Origin: Adiantum capillus-veneris
Taxonomy: Eukaryota > Streptophyta > Polypodiopsida > Polypodiales > Pteridaceae
DNA length: 64,000 nt
Direction: 5' to 3'
Assembly: GCA_014529385.2 (NCBI GenBank)
Contig: CM043969.1
Span: 27,601,446-27,665,445, forward strand
Part shown: piece after piece, positions 24,071 through 36,325 of the stretch
Numbering within the stretch: position 1 is the stretch's first letter
How the letters are laid out: every line of letters starts with the position of its first letter
The notes under the pieces: model-generated
Database searches by the model: none
Told to the model about the DNA's origin: nothing
The model's input: the letters and a program-made list of their open reading frames with translations, nothing else
Made by a program: the position numbers and the translations under genes

Positions 24071-25128
24071 AGTGTTCACAGTGTCACAGAGATCCCAAAT
24101 CTTCTTTTAAAAATGAATTTGGACTCATTTTGACCATTCTAAATTGCATTTCTCTATTTTGGCCATAACTTTCACAAACGGTATCGGATCGGAAAAGTTT
24201 TTATATCAAAACGTAGCCTGAGAGCGACTCTATAGATCTTAGAGAAAAACTTGACCTAAATGCATGCCGACGGCAACCATTTAGGTCAACTTTGAAAAGA
24301 ACATTGTTTAAGGCCTCAAAATGCATCCGCAAGTTAGGAGTGTCTAAAACCGATAATTCAAAAGAATTGTGAGAAAACGGTCACGATATTGAAGACTACT
24401 AAGTTAGCAGATTGAAATTATCTTTTGGGAAAACCATTGGTCACCCGCGGAAAGGTGTAAAAGTTAACTACTGCCTAGTGTACGTCCATACACAAATCTA
24501 GTAGCAGTAAGACCATACACAAGGACTCTTGATTTTGCAACAACAGTCGCAAGTTTTGGAGAACTTTAACACAAGATTTTTGCTAGCAAAACACTGCAAC
24601 TTGTGCATAATTCTCTTGTGCTAGCTTAAGTTTAGTTTAGCTATAAGCGAACTTGAAAGTCACTTCTGAGCCCACGGAACAGGTGTGGCCGTCAAAGGCA
24701 CAACAAGAATTTTTGCTTCATTGTGAAAAGGTTTGCCAGCTAAATAGAATTTTGCAGATTGTGTGCTAAAGTGAACACAGGTTAGCTCGATTCAAGAATC
24801 GCTACGAAGGGAGTAGTCGTTGTAGTACAGTGGTAAGTTGCATAACTTATCACAATGCTTCCAATAGATCGAGGCCTGCTAAAATGCTCTAGGAAAAGCA
24901 AGTAGCCAGACAAGTCAGTATCAGTCTTGGCAAGCAAGGGAGCTAAGAAGTTCAAGCAGTGCAAGCAAAGCCCAGTTCAGAAATCTCAGAGATTAAGGCA
25001 TCCACAGAAGCTGAAGGACCTCAAGAAAAAAAGACCGACACAAGGGTGCTAAAAAATTTTATTAGCATTGAGACAAGCAATAAGAGCTATCACTAAACAG
25101 GTACAACAAGGGAGTCAAGACAAAAGCA
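24071..25128 (+). other. Leader between palindrome array and gag-like ORF
   Basis: About 1.06 kb without a convincing ORF. Nothing structured was seen beyond ordinary direct words. Confidence 0.4.
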
Positions 25129-27370
25129 ATGGCGTCTCAAAGAAATCAGACCAGCCTAGATGAAGCTTCAAGTACATCCACAGAAATTACAAGAGAGCAA
25201 ACTTGGATCTATCTGATTCGCCACTATAAAGGATTGCCATGCTAGAGGATGTCAATCGGAATTTGTACATCAAGACAAAGAAAGATACAGAGGAAACTCG
25301 GACATCTCAATATGTGGAAGTTGAAACAACGAAGAATGTACTACACCCACATCCAAATTTCATGGAAGACTGTCTGGGATCAATTTACATGAGGCACGAA
25401 AAATACATCGACAATGAGATAGAAATGTTGTACAAAGATCAACTTACAAATATCTACGCATATCCTCCAAGTAGTTTTTTGTACAAAGCACAAGATGAAA
25501 AACGGAAAATTGGTACCCTCTATGGAGATGAAGACGGTCGATACTATAGGGCTATCACAAGTCATGAAGTTCCTGTAGAAAACAATCATTCTTTTGCAGC
25601 TGAAGCGTTTGGCTCAAGAGGATAAGACTACATGTCTAAAGGTGGTAATGTATACCATCTCGTCATGGGTTTACCTCTAACCACGCACCTGGAAGAATTA
25701 ACAACTACAGCTGTCAATGCACAAATGAGTGGCACAACACAAGGCGCAACATGGAAAGACACTGCACAAGTCTCGTGCACCACACCAGCACAAGACAAAG
25801 CACAAACACACCAAATCGCACAAACAGGGAATACGCCAAAAGTACTAGCTATGAAGATAGCACAACTTCAAAAAGAGCTAGCTCGGTCTCGAGAGCTACT
25901 TAACAAAGCACAAGAAGTCATATCATCATGCATTAAACAGATGCCAACATCAGATATGGAACCCTCTCGGATGGGGGGAGTTCAAACTCAACAAAGAGAC
26001 CCTGTATCTTCAAGAGTGGGATTAAGAAGTCCAGCTTTACAAGAAGTAGTGTCATTTTTAGGAACCCAAGGGGAATTTCAAGAAGCATTGGAAGATGCCG
26101 AGCCGGAGGAGAAACCACTGGAAATTCACAATGCCCAATGTAGAAGGTCACGTCAAGATGTCATTGTGGTCGACAAATACTGTAGGCACTATGAAATAGT
26201 TGATGTGAAAAATATGGATGAGTTTAGCATTTGTGGGCAACCTGTAAGTCACATACTTGGACCCCATCCAAAAGCACCATCCAAGGAAACAAAAAACAAA
26301 GATTCGGTTTGATCTTCACCCTCGGTGCAAACCTCGCCAAAATCAACTCGAAAACATAGCCCTAAGGCTATGCAGAAGCCCAACGTCAAAGACCATATGC
26401 TGATGGAAGAATTAGCATTACAACTGCTAGAAAGCATGTATAGTGATTTGATCTTGTATGTAAGCAATAATGGAAGCTATTTTCAGCTTCTCAAGGACAA
26501 GACGATGAAGGATAAAGAGACGAAGCCACTGGATACACCTAAGTCAGTAGTAATCTACAGGTTCATGCATGCAAAGAAGAGGTCATATCTGTATCTAGAT
26601 ACCACAGGAAACCATTATCAACAGTAATATGGAGAGCTGCCTCGCCCAAAGGGTGCACATGTTGAGATAGCAACATATTGCAACCAATGTGCCATTGGTC
26701 ATTTAGTGAAGGACTGCCCAACAAAGCTCTACATGGAAAAGAAGAAGCAACAAGCCAAAAGCAAAGTTCAGACAGTGACAACAAGGGAACGAAAGCAAGA
26801 ATCCCCAACGAGATCTCCTGAAAAGAAGCAGATCTTGTCGCAGAGCACAAAAGATAGGCTCAAGACACAGTTGCTTGAAGTCAAGAGTGTCAACGACATT
26901 ATCATAGAGAATCAGGCTTTCAAAAAAAATCAATTGAATCAGCTGATTCAAGATCTCTTAAAGAACCTCAGTGAGGACAAGTCAAAGCATCCACAAGGTG
27001 ATGAAGATGAAGCTCGCAGTTCAAGGTTTGAGAGCAAAAGAAGCCAAGATTCTGACGATAGTGAGCCACACAAGAAGAGGTGGTAGAGGTAACAAAAAAT
27101 CTTAGTGCCACGTCACAAGTGGAAGACATGCAAATAGAATCAATGGATGAAGTTGAACGTCTACCAAATAAATTCTCTAATGTGGACTCTTCATTGGTGA
27201 TTCATGAACAAATCAAAGAGTATGAGAAGCTAAAAGAAGATGTAACTGAAGACAAAGAATGCACAGAAGAACAGGAAATGACTGAGTCCAAGATTGACTA
27301 CCAAGGACAAGCAATACAGGATATGAAAGGATTTTTTCGAGAAGACATTAGAAAAAATATGAACCCTCTA
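25129..27370 (+). pseudogene. Gag-like polyprotein with CX2CX3HX4C knuckle
   Basis: A start at 25129 (MASQRNQTSLDEA) has good context. One frameshift near 25235 leads into a frame that runs to 27086 with three stops (25623, 26310, 26625), then a frame change at about 27080 to 27388. A predicted helical segment (IAQLQKELARSRELLNKAQE) and a zinc knuckle CNQCAIGHLVKDC, one residue shorter than canonical between the second Cys and His, mark it as nucleocapsid-like. The rest is Lys/Glu-rich. No capsid motif was recognised with confidence. The coding sequence is cut at 27370 by an insertion and continues at 32430. Confidence 0.65.
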
Positions 27371-28022
27371 GGGGCCCTTTGGGATTAAGGTTAATTAGAG
27401 GCCAGCCAATAGGAAGAGGGTGGTGGACACACTCTATACCCTCAAAAAAGTAGGGGGACAAGGTAGCTTTACACCTCTTTATGGCCTCTTACCTAGTGAG
27501 AAGGTAAGGGAGGTGGATAGGGGAAAGGGGGAGGGGGGGGGGGGGGGGGGGGACCACTTTGACCTTTTTTCCCCCACTTTTTGGTCCGGATTTAAAAATA
27601 CACTAAAAAATTCAAATTAAAAAAAAAAATCAAATTTCAAGTTTCCCCCCCTTAAAAGGTCCTCAAACTTATTTCATGGTCAAAAAAGTATTTTTGACCT
27701 CCAAAAGTCAAAAACCTGCACTAAAAAATACAAAAATTTGAATTTTTTCAAAAAAATTCAGAACATCATTTTCCACCCTCCAAAGTCTTTCCAAACCTAT
27801 TCTATAGCTAAAAAGTGATTTTCTCTCTCTACAAACTCTTTTCTAAGCTCTCCATTGCTCAACAACCACATCCACCCCCTATAGTGTAACACTATCTCTC
27901 TGCTAGCTTTCTCCCACCTCCATTGCAGCACCAGGCAAGCTTCTCCCCCATCTCTTCCCCTTGGACACCACATAGTTTCACACCAAGCTAGCTCCTCTTC
28001 CTTCTCTCACCTCCATTACACC

Positions 28023-28661
28023 ATGAAACAAGATTCTACTCCTTCTAATTTTATTCACTCATACTACATGCAAACCTCTACTCCCGAAGATGAAAAAAAT
28101 ATGAGCTCACATGACTTGAATACCACAACAATAGGAGGTGTGAATAGTGTGTGGGCTTTGCAAGGGTTGATCTCCAACATAAAGATAAAATGGTAAGAAA
28201 ACTACCCTTGTAGCTTACATTCAGAGCTTAACATCATCACCATCTTTAAGTTTATCATGTTGGAGAGAATAAACCTCTTTATGGCTTTCAATGTTTAGGC
28301 TTCATACCTCATAACACTGGGTGGTGCTATTTTGTTGATGGCTTTGGCACACCATCTATAGTTGTGTAGCATGTGATTGAGTCTCACAATGCAAGTAAGT
28401 TGTGTTATCTATAGAGAGTCATCAAAGATTTTTCTTATAATTTATTCTTTGTATAGTTGTCATTATATTATCATTTTCTACTTTATAACTTTGTGCTCAC
28501 ATAATCTGTTGTTTACTTACAGATTTAACTTCTTTTCAGAGAACATGAGCAAGCAAACATGTGCAGAGATGGAAATCACTCTATTTTTGTTCCATGAGGA
28601 ACCTTTCACTACGATGTTAAAGGATTTTGATAAGAATAGTAGAATTTTTGTAGAATCTTGA
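28023..28661 (+). pseudogene. Exon-like segments within the insertion, unknown gene
   Basis: An ATG-led segment (28023-28192, MKQDSTPSNFIHSYYMQ) ends at AAAATG|GTAAGA. A second, from about 28299, reads FIPHNTGWCYFVDGFGTP after TGTTTAG. A third, after CTTTTCAG near 28540, reads EITLFLFHEEPFTTMLKDF to a stop at 28661. Splice-like edges are present, but the phase between the first two does not join. No family was recognised. It may be captured host sequence or part of the unclassified element. Confidence 0.25.
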
Positions 28662-30149
28662 ACCAATAGGTACTCTCTAGGAGCTCTTAGAAAAGCCATC
28701 CATATAGTACTACTATCTTCCCTAGTGTCATAGACACACAAATACGTGTATATGAATCTCTAGATAAGGAAGACAAATACTTGTAAGAGAAGCCTAATAA
28801 CAACAACATTGTCTCCGTTTGTAATTATTTTCATGAGGTTGGATTCTTCTATAAATGCAATATAAATGTGTTTTTTTGTTAAATGGTGTCGCATTGAGTG
28901 AGAGTATTTGATTTAGATTACTAGAGTTTCATACAGATTTGAGAATTATTGTTGAACTTTATGGATATTTTTATTTGCCTGTAAGATGTTTCAAGTCTCA
29001 AGTCTTAATCAGAAATTCAAGCAATATTTTGATTTCAGTTTAATCATTAATGGTTATTCTTATTAAAGTAGATCATAACCTTTGTCAAGATGTCCTCATT
29101 TGGGGATGCTGAATATATATCATTAACAACGTTTCACAAGTTGAGAAAGTTAAATTATTGCTTTCCAACATGTTATTGTTTCCATACTATTCCTATGCCA
29201 AGCTTGACTTAGAGAAATGACAACTTGAGATGAAGGTGTCGATGTATAAGGGTGACTTATTATTGACTCATGTTTCATCATACATATATTGTAAAGCCTT
29301 TGAGTTTCCACCTTTTTGAGTAGTGTTGACAAGTTTTTGGTATCAAATCTTCTTAAATATCCCTATTCATGAGCTATTGGTAGCTATTTCTTTGGTATTG
29401 CTAAAGATGATACCAATAGCTATTACCTTGTGAACTTAATTGTTAAATTATGGATTTGATTTTTACTATGTAGCTCATTTAGATAGAGAAAGTGTAACAT
29501 AAATTATAGATACATGCATTATTAACATAGAAGATATGTACCAATCGAGCCTATGTAAACAGCTAATCAAGAAACCTTTGGTTGGATACTATAACAATAG
29601 GGGTCATATGTGGTTTCAAATACCAAAGAAATGTCTTAACCAAAACATTCCCAAGAACACGAGGTGGACACAAGGAAGTAAAAATTGGCTCCTTGTTTGG
29701 TCAATTTCTAGTGTGACTGTTTAGTGCACAGGATTTGTGAAGCCTTTGACCTGGGGAGTTCACTAAAGTATATGTAACATAGCACACGTGTTCAACATAA
29801 GGGATTTTGTATTCTTGTAAAGTTACAGAAACATGTGTTGATAAGGTCTATAAGGGGTACTTTTAATCCATTTTGGTGAACGCACATGATATATGAAAAT
29901 TTTACCTAGTGAATGTTTCAGACCTTTGAACACATAGAAAAAGGGACCGGGGGGAGGGGTGCTCTGATTACATCAAACGCTACACCTCTATCTCATGGCC
30001 ATGCATTAAAAAAGCTGCTATCTGTTTGTATAAGACCTCAAGGGGGGAGCTCTTGCTCTCTGTACATCTATCTTACATCTTTTTCTCATACTTATACACA
30101 ATATATTACAAAATTTTCTCATGTAAAGACTCCCAGGGCCCTCAACAAG

Positions 30150-30222
30150 AGTGGCCACAAGGGCGCGCAAAATGGCCATCCAAAAGTCCCGGATGGCCAT
30201 TTCACGCGCCCTTGTGGCCACT
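30150..30222. repeat. Long near-perfect inverted repeat (32-bp arms, 9-nt loop)
   Basis: Left arm 30150-30181 begins AGTGGCCACAAGGGCGCG. Right arm 30191-30222 ends CGCGCCCTTGTGGCCACT. 30 of 32 positions pair, and the loop is AAAAGTCCC. A run of more than ten T follows at once. It could be a foldback, a small terminal-repeat element, or a hairpin RNA. Confidence 0.85.
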
Positions 30223-31789
30223 TTTTTTTTTTTTTGGTTGAACTTGTAGACTTTGATGCAAAAAAAAACATACCTTGCTTGGATTCTCTAAAAAACAACG
30301 TGCAAGTTGGCAATCTCTTAAAAACTAATGTAAAACAGACATTTCTTACTTTTTCCTTAATCTGCGGGCTCCAACGAGCATTAAAACCATGGAATCTGAA
30401 AATACTCAAAGAACCAATGTTTTTTATTGTGTTAAGGACTGTATTTCCTACATACAAAACTTTCCCAAAATCCCACCCTAACACCTTCAAAAGTGGCTTC
30501 CAAGGAGTGCCCTCGGTCAAAATTTGAAACTGAAGGAAAATAATCAAAATGAACTCCTAAACTCTGTACAAACTTTAAAATAACCAAAATTTCTTTCAAA
30601 AAAAGTTATTACTAAAAATTTGAAAATAGACTTCCCTTGAACTTCCCACTACGATAGAAATCAAAGGGTTTAAGGAGAGATGTGGCATCGAGGTTTATTC
30701 CGTCAAGATCTCTTCTACTTTATCATGTCTTCTCATGTACAATCTTACCAAACAAAAACAAATTTACACTTTAAATGACTACAAATCTTATTTAACTTAT
30801 CAAACAATCTAAAATATGGTAGACCTAGAGTGCTCTTTCACATTAACAAACAAAAAAGTCCAAATTTCTTCTCATTAACTTTGATAAACATACATTTGTG
30901 AACAACTTCCAAGGAGTAGTGCGGTCATAGTTCTTACATCCATTTCATGATATGGGGTGACCTATCACATAAAAATATCTTTGGTAGGAGTGCCCTCATG
31001 TTAGAAAAGGGTGTGTTTCTGCTGATGAAAAGATGTTGCATTGTCCTACTAGGGATCTCTCCATGTTAGCATAATGATTTTTGGTGTAGTGGGAGCCACA
31101 TTGCCGTTGAGGAGAGCTTTGTGCCACCGTAAAAGCTTCATATTATGCCAGTTCCTTGAGCCATTCTTGCAAACAACACCACTCAACTAGCATATGAAGA
31201 GGTCACCGTGTCACAAAAACATGTATGAATTCAACATTTGCAAGTTGTATAATAAAGACACTTGTTAAGTATAAGTTGTACAAATGTGCAAGTATTTCCA
31301 TCCAACTGGGAATAAACAATCCTAAAATATACATTATGATGAGATTACCCACCTCTAATAATCATGGATTTGAAGCACCTACCTGCAAGATGTAATAAAG
31401 AAGACTGTTTTAGAGGAAAAGTGGTGACACTTGACCTCTCTAACCTGCAGCTTTTCACTATTTGTGAACAAAAGCAACCTTTGTGCCAAGCACTACAAAA
31501 CAAGTAGAGACAACACATTATACTTCAATGTTTATGATAAGAAGAACACAACCAAAAGAAAGAAGTATATTGTTACCTTGCACAAAGGGGTGTTTTATTC
31601 AAATATGCGATGGTATTGGCAAGATATTGAAGAACCATCAACATTCATCTCACCAACGGTACGACGTTCTTGGGATGACCTCTCCTCACCCTTAAGTGTG
31701 GCCTTCGGTGCAAACGCCACGGACAAGAAAACATGTATGCATACGATTTCTAATGTCCGTGAGCACCATGGTAGCTGTTGCGTGAGGAA

Positions 31790-32424
31790 GCAAAAGATGA
31801 AAAGAGAGAGGGGGGAGGGAGAGGAAGGAACATGGGAGGAGAGAAGGGGGCAGTGGGGGAGAGGGAGAGAGAGGGAAGGAGAAGGAGAGAAGGGGACAAG
31901 GAGGGAGAGGGAGGAACATGGGAGGAGAGAAGGGGGCAGTGGGGGAGAGGAGAAGAGAGAGGGGAAGAGGAGGAGAGAAGGGAGCAGGGAGGGAGAGGAG
32001 AGGGAGGAGGAAGAGAGAACAAAGGTTTTTTTTTTTGAAAAATTGGGCTTTTAGTGCTTTTAGGTTTTAGAAAAGGTCAAAAAATGATTTTTTGATATGC
32101 ATATATGTTGGGGGAAAGTTTTAAGTAAAAAAGAAGTAAAAATAAAAATTTTGAAAAAAAGTCAAATTTTGGCTCTTAGTGACCCACGTTTTTGCTGATG
32201 TGGCCACAACTCTTTACTCCCTTCACTTTCAAAAAGCTAGAGAGAGAAGGCAACCTCCTAGGTCCACATCCTACATGTTTCTAAAAAAAAGGCTAGAAAA
32301 GCCTACTCAAAACTAGCTTCTTGAATGCCCTTGTCCCCTTAACCCTACACAACATTAGCATTAATCCCTAAAAATTAGGATTCCTTACAAAGCCCATGCA
32401 AGGTCCATATTTCTCCTAATGAGA
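31790..32424 (-). repeat. Dispersed repeat, copy B
   Basis: The reverse complement of copy A (7101-7700), with similarity along most of the length. The plus strand is almost purely purine from about 31795 to 32018, with GGAGAGAAGGGG-type words, and contains a ~110-bp tandem duplication (GGGAGGAACATGGGAGGAG repeated). Confidence 0.7.
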
Positions 32425-33759
32425 CTCTACAAAAATCCATGGAACAATGGAAACCAAAGGCCACGGCGACCATTGCATCAGAAGAAGAGAGTCAACCTCA
32501 ACATCCTGCTACACTAGCTTCAAAAGATTTCCAAGAAGAAAAGTCACCATTGAATGACCTTTAAGTGCTAAAAGAAGTAAATAGTGTGACAGAGAGTTTC
32601 TGAAATCTTCAAAGATGGTCATCACGGCTAGCTCTCAAGAAAGCCAGCCTACTATCGCTCCAAGATTATCGGCTGCCAACAAAGGCAAAGGCAAAATGAG
32701 CCCACAAATGTCCTACCAACAAAAGCAACCCCTTAAACTAGAGTCTTCAATCCAACCCAGAAAAGTTCAAGACAACGCTTCTACATCAACTGCCCACATG
32801 CTTCCACATGAAAGGCAGACTCCAAAGAAAAATTTTCAACCGAAATACCCTACGCTGCGAGATCACCGCTGCCAAAGGTTTTCAACGGTCTACATTAAAG
32901 CTGCAGAAACTAAAGTCAAGGACCCAATATGGGTAAATGATCCTAGCCAATTGACGAAAGATAAACACATGGGATGGATAGCCTCCCACTACAGCTTAGC
33001 AGAGCAAGGATATTTTGAGGGTCAAAAGAAACTTTGGTTACCAAAACCACAGACCTCGGCTTATGCGGTGGATAAAGGTTTCAAAAAGCATCCCCAAAAG
33101 CAACAAAGCTCATATTTATATCGCCAAAGGAAACCAACCAACAAGGCTCGCCAAAGGTACTCAGGAAATTTCAAATCCAGCTGGCCTTCATACCAACATA
33201 AAAATTCATCGATAAATAATCCCAAAAATGGCACTCTTGTACATCTCAATACGACATCAAAAACATCATGGGAAGTGCCATCTACAATTCTTCAAGCACA
33301 AGGTTACTATCGAGGAAATCGGAGAATCTGGCTACCAAAGATGCCAGTAAACATTCTTCAGTCCGACGACTTCAGCATGGAAATAATCGCAATTTCACGG
33401 AAGGCAAAATCAAGGACAATGTCATCGTCAAGGCAAAGGATATCTGAAAAGACACGCTAATCACACGATGCAGATACAAAAGGGTGCCAAAAGAACAACA
33501 CATAACGAAGAAGATTGAAGTCATCTCTAACTCTCAAGAAATGTCAAGACATGATAGACAAAGTGTTACAAAGAATGGAGCGATCCAATCTTCTCAACCA
33601 AGGGACCAACAACAACAAAAAGAAATTTTGACAACCAAGGTCACCCAGGTATGGCAAAAGAAACCAATATTGCCAGTATGGTCCTTTACAAATCCTCTCT
33701 TCGAGGATGGGAGTTTTGAATTTCGAAACCTATTCTTGGTCGAAATCTCCCGAGAGTAA
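32425..33759 (+). pseudogene. 3' part of gag-like region with W-x-P-K / QGYY motifs
   Basis: This continues the gag-like protein past the insertion. Stops and a frameshift occur before 32615 and near 33460. The 32615-33460 frame is Gln/Lys-rich and holds two copies of one motif: EQGYFEGQKKLWLPK (33003-33046) and AQGYYRGNRRIWLPK (33298-33340). The segment VWQKKPILPVWSF lies close to the end (33759). The same motif, AQGYYQGNDQIWVPK, occurs after the protease of the element at 41182-50158, which also ends with a WQK segment. Function unknown. The Lys-rich context would fit nucleic-acid binding. Confidence 0.6.
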
Positions 33760-34972
33760 GTCAAGTAGCCATACAAATCGTGGTATAAGAGTCAAGAGTC
33801 GGGCAACTGAGCCACTAAATGAGCAAGCGTTAGACCCAAGCTTCATGTCTTAATATCTTTTGTGGTCTATGAGTCTAGATATTTAGATTATAGCTCAAGC
33901 TGGAAGAGTTGAGCATATGTAAGTCATGTCGCTCATGTTGGATAGGTGAGCATAAGAGTCGAAGTCTAATTATTTTAATCGGTGGAGTGGCGGAGTAGTC
34001 CAAAAAAAACACTCACGCACATGTACACAGTGAGGAGAGTGAAAAAAACCTCGAGCATCAACAGCCCTTCTTGTGAGTAACGGCAGCTCTTGAAGTCAAA
34101 TATATTTTTGCTTCTATAGCTACGTTCAATCCTGGAAGCACCCATTCAAACTCTTCTCGCACAACATATTGTTTCCCATGCATCTATCTGTGCAAGCATA
34201 TACAATGTCCCATCATTGGACATTTGCATTTGATACGATTTGTGTTCCACCCATGCACTTACACAACAAAATGACGATGACGAAGCGGTAACAGGTTTCA
34301 TAAGCATTTTCTCAACAACAATGACTCTGACTTCAAGCTACTAACACTTATCCAATGTATATCCAGTCAATAATAGTAGCCATACGGCCATAAGTACTTT
34401 AACTCAACAAAACTCGGTTACATCAAAACATAAGTACATATAGCCTCACATTTAATTGTGACTAAAGGTATTTTTTTCCCCCACTAGGTTTTTCCCTTTA
34501 GTCCTGTCCAGGTATCCAAGACCTTCATTTTGTAACATACGCCACATTTTATTTTTACTATTTATTTTTCTTATAAAAAAACAGGAAAGCAGACCAACGA
34601 CATCCCCAAACAACTACACGCTCATCAACTAGAAGATCAAAGGGGAACGGCCCAGAAAACATTCACAAAGGCTTCAAGATTACAGGTACACATACAGGAT
34701 GACACCCAAAGAACAAACAATACAGAGCTGCCAAGATAATGACTTGCTGCAACAACAAACCTCACTCAACCTATTCATGCTACAACAACCAATCGGAGGG
34801 GGTGAGATATGGCTTCAACTACACTACATGTACAAGAAAAAGGTAACTCTACAACATACAAAGCATCTAATAGAAGCAACTGCAACAACAAAAGCTTCAA
34901 CCAACACCGAAAGTGGAAGCACTTGTCAAGGCCACTGCAGACATAGGGTCTTGTTGGGGTTTTCAAGACTTC
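33760..34972 (+). other. 3' non-coding part of the palindrome-array element
   Basis: About 1.2 kb where pol would be expected, but no protease, RT or integrase motif occurs on either strand. A 110-codon frame from 34699 runs into the LTR and looks accidental. Confidence 0.5.
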
Positions 34973-34984
34973 GGAGGGGGAGAG
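34973..34984 (+). other. Polypurine tract
   Basis: GGAGGGGGAGAG lies directly before the 3' LTR TG. Confidence 0.85.
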
Positions 34985-36056
34985 TGTTCACAGGTCAACC
35001 TTTCAACAACACTTCCACAAAGATTCCATGAAGATTCCTCAAAGATCCTCTAAAGATTCCAAATAAAGATGCTGATGAAGTGATGAAGACGAAGATGGAT
35101 GTTGTAATGTAAAGATACAAGCTCATGGACATCATCGAATATCTCGTTATTATTATTTTGAGCCATTACGGCCACTTTTGTAATGTTTACGGGAACTTCA
35201 TATTTAAGTCGGCTATTGTATTTTGGCCACAGATGCTTGTTGGATGAACAAAGCCAGCTCACGGTGTTGTAATTAAGCTCTATAGAAGCCTAAGGACAAA
35301 TAAGGTCATTTTGGTCGGACATTAGGTTTTCTAAGGCTTAGTATATAAGCCAAAACCTAAAGCTTTGTAAAGGGACTTCTAATAATCTGATCTACGGTCT
35401 GTGAGTGAGCGTAATGTGTACGAGAGAGAGTGAGATCTTCTTCTTGACGCTACGCGCGTATCAGTGGTCGAAATTGAGTGCGGAGAAGTGTAGCGTGTTG
35501 CCCCCAACAAGAGCTACGCGCCAATACCCACATTGCGCGCGTACGGTCCGGTTTTGCGAGCTCCATCTACGAGCTTCATTTGGTGATTCGGTGAGCATAC
35601 ATTATTTTTTTTTGCATTATTGCATATCCACGCGTTCGCATTGAGTAGAGATACACATTAGGCACTTTAGTTTTTGGAAACGACGACCTGCAAATTTCGG
35701 CCAGATATCCTACGCAATTTTGCACCGGGTGTTTTGGGTTGAGATTTTGGTTCATGGACCCTAGGGGGAGCGACCTATTGGTGTTACTAGGGTCTCCTTC
35801 AAGTTCTGTGGCATTTCGAGACTATTTGATGGGTGTTTGGCTCTTGTAAGCGTTGTAGGAAATCTCTTCTTAAGCACTCTTGAAGGCTGTAGCTTAGACA
35901 TATTTATGTAGGAAGTAGTCATTAGTCGGTCGAGTAGAGGTTGACACCCTTTGCTTGCTTCCACACGTCTACGGGTCGAGCTTTGTCCTCAGTTGACATT
36001 ATATGTTAGGTGAGTTCTCGCTATGCTGACGTCCTTCACGGCGTATCCGTCCAACA
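34985..36056 (+). repeat. 3' LTR of the palindrome-array element
   Basis: 1072 bp, pairing with 20742-21798. Starts TGTTCACAGG and ends CCAACA, with the TATA box conserved. It has a short extra stretch (GCACCGGGTGTTTTG near 35723) relative to the 5' copy. Confidence 0.9.
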
Positions 36057-36320
36057 GGAGCACATAGAGTGGGGAAGCAAGGAGCTCACTCGGGAGGACG
36101 GCCAATTGTATGCACCGTGCGAATGAGACCAAGCGAAAGATTATCCTTGATAATAGATGGATCTATTTGAGGGATACAAAATGTTTTATATGTGAAGATC
36201 ACACTATTAAGCAACAAAATATACATCTCAAGGCATATGGGAAAAAGAATAAGAAAAACAAGGAGATCTCTCATGAAGAAAATGTGCCCAAGGAGGAGGC
36301 AAGTCCCTGGAGCAAATAGG
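36057..36320 (+). pseudogene. L1-type LINE ORF1, C-terminal part
   Basis: Directly after the LTR element the frame resumes the ORF1 RRM edge (HRVGKQGAHSGGRPIVCTV). After a frameshift near 36130 it continues into the C-terminal domain wording DNRWIYLRDTKCFICED, ending in a Lys-rich tail and TAG at 36319. L1 ORF1p C-terminal domains have this '..KGTKIYI.ED' pattern. Confidence 0.65.
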
Positions 36321-36325
36321 GATGC

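Larger units (their letters stand above)
27371..32424. mobile_element. Unclassified 5.05-kb insertion with CTCTA duplication
   Basis: CTCTA occurs at 27366-27370 and at 32425-32429, directly flanking this segment. Deleting the segment plus one CTCTA rejoins the gag-like frame without a stop. The left end reads GGGGCCCTTTGGGATTA and the right end TCTCCTAATGAGA, so there are no TG...CA LTR ends and no obvious inverted repeats. The right 635 bp match copy A at 7101-7700 in inverted orientation. A 20-G run lies at 27533-27552. Some exon-like pieces and one long hairpin lie inside, but no transposase was recognised. Class unknown. Confidence 0.5.
20742..36056 (+). mobile_element. Large non-autonomous LTR element (gag-like only) inside LINE ORF1
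   Basis: The element is 15.3 kb with TGTT...AACA LTRs (20742-21798, 34985-36056), a TGGCGCCG-type primer-binding site at 21800 and a polypurine tract at 34973-34984. Its flanks AGAGC and GGAGC are a 4-of-5 target duplication, and LINE ORF1 reads through if the element is removed. Inside are a palindrome-bearing leader, a gag-like region with a zinc knuckle, a 5-kb insertion, and a W-x-P-K region. No protease, RT, RNase H or integrase was found, so it would depend on enzymes in trans. Confidence 0.88.
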
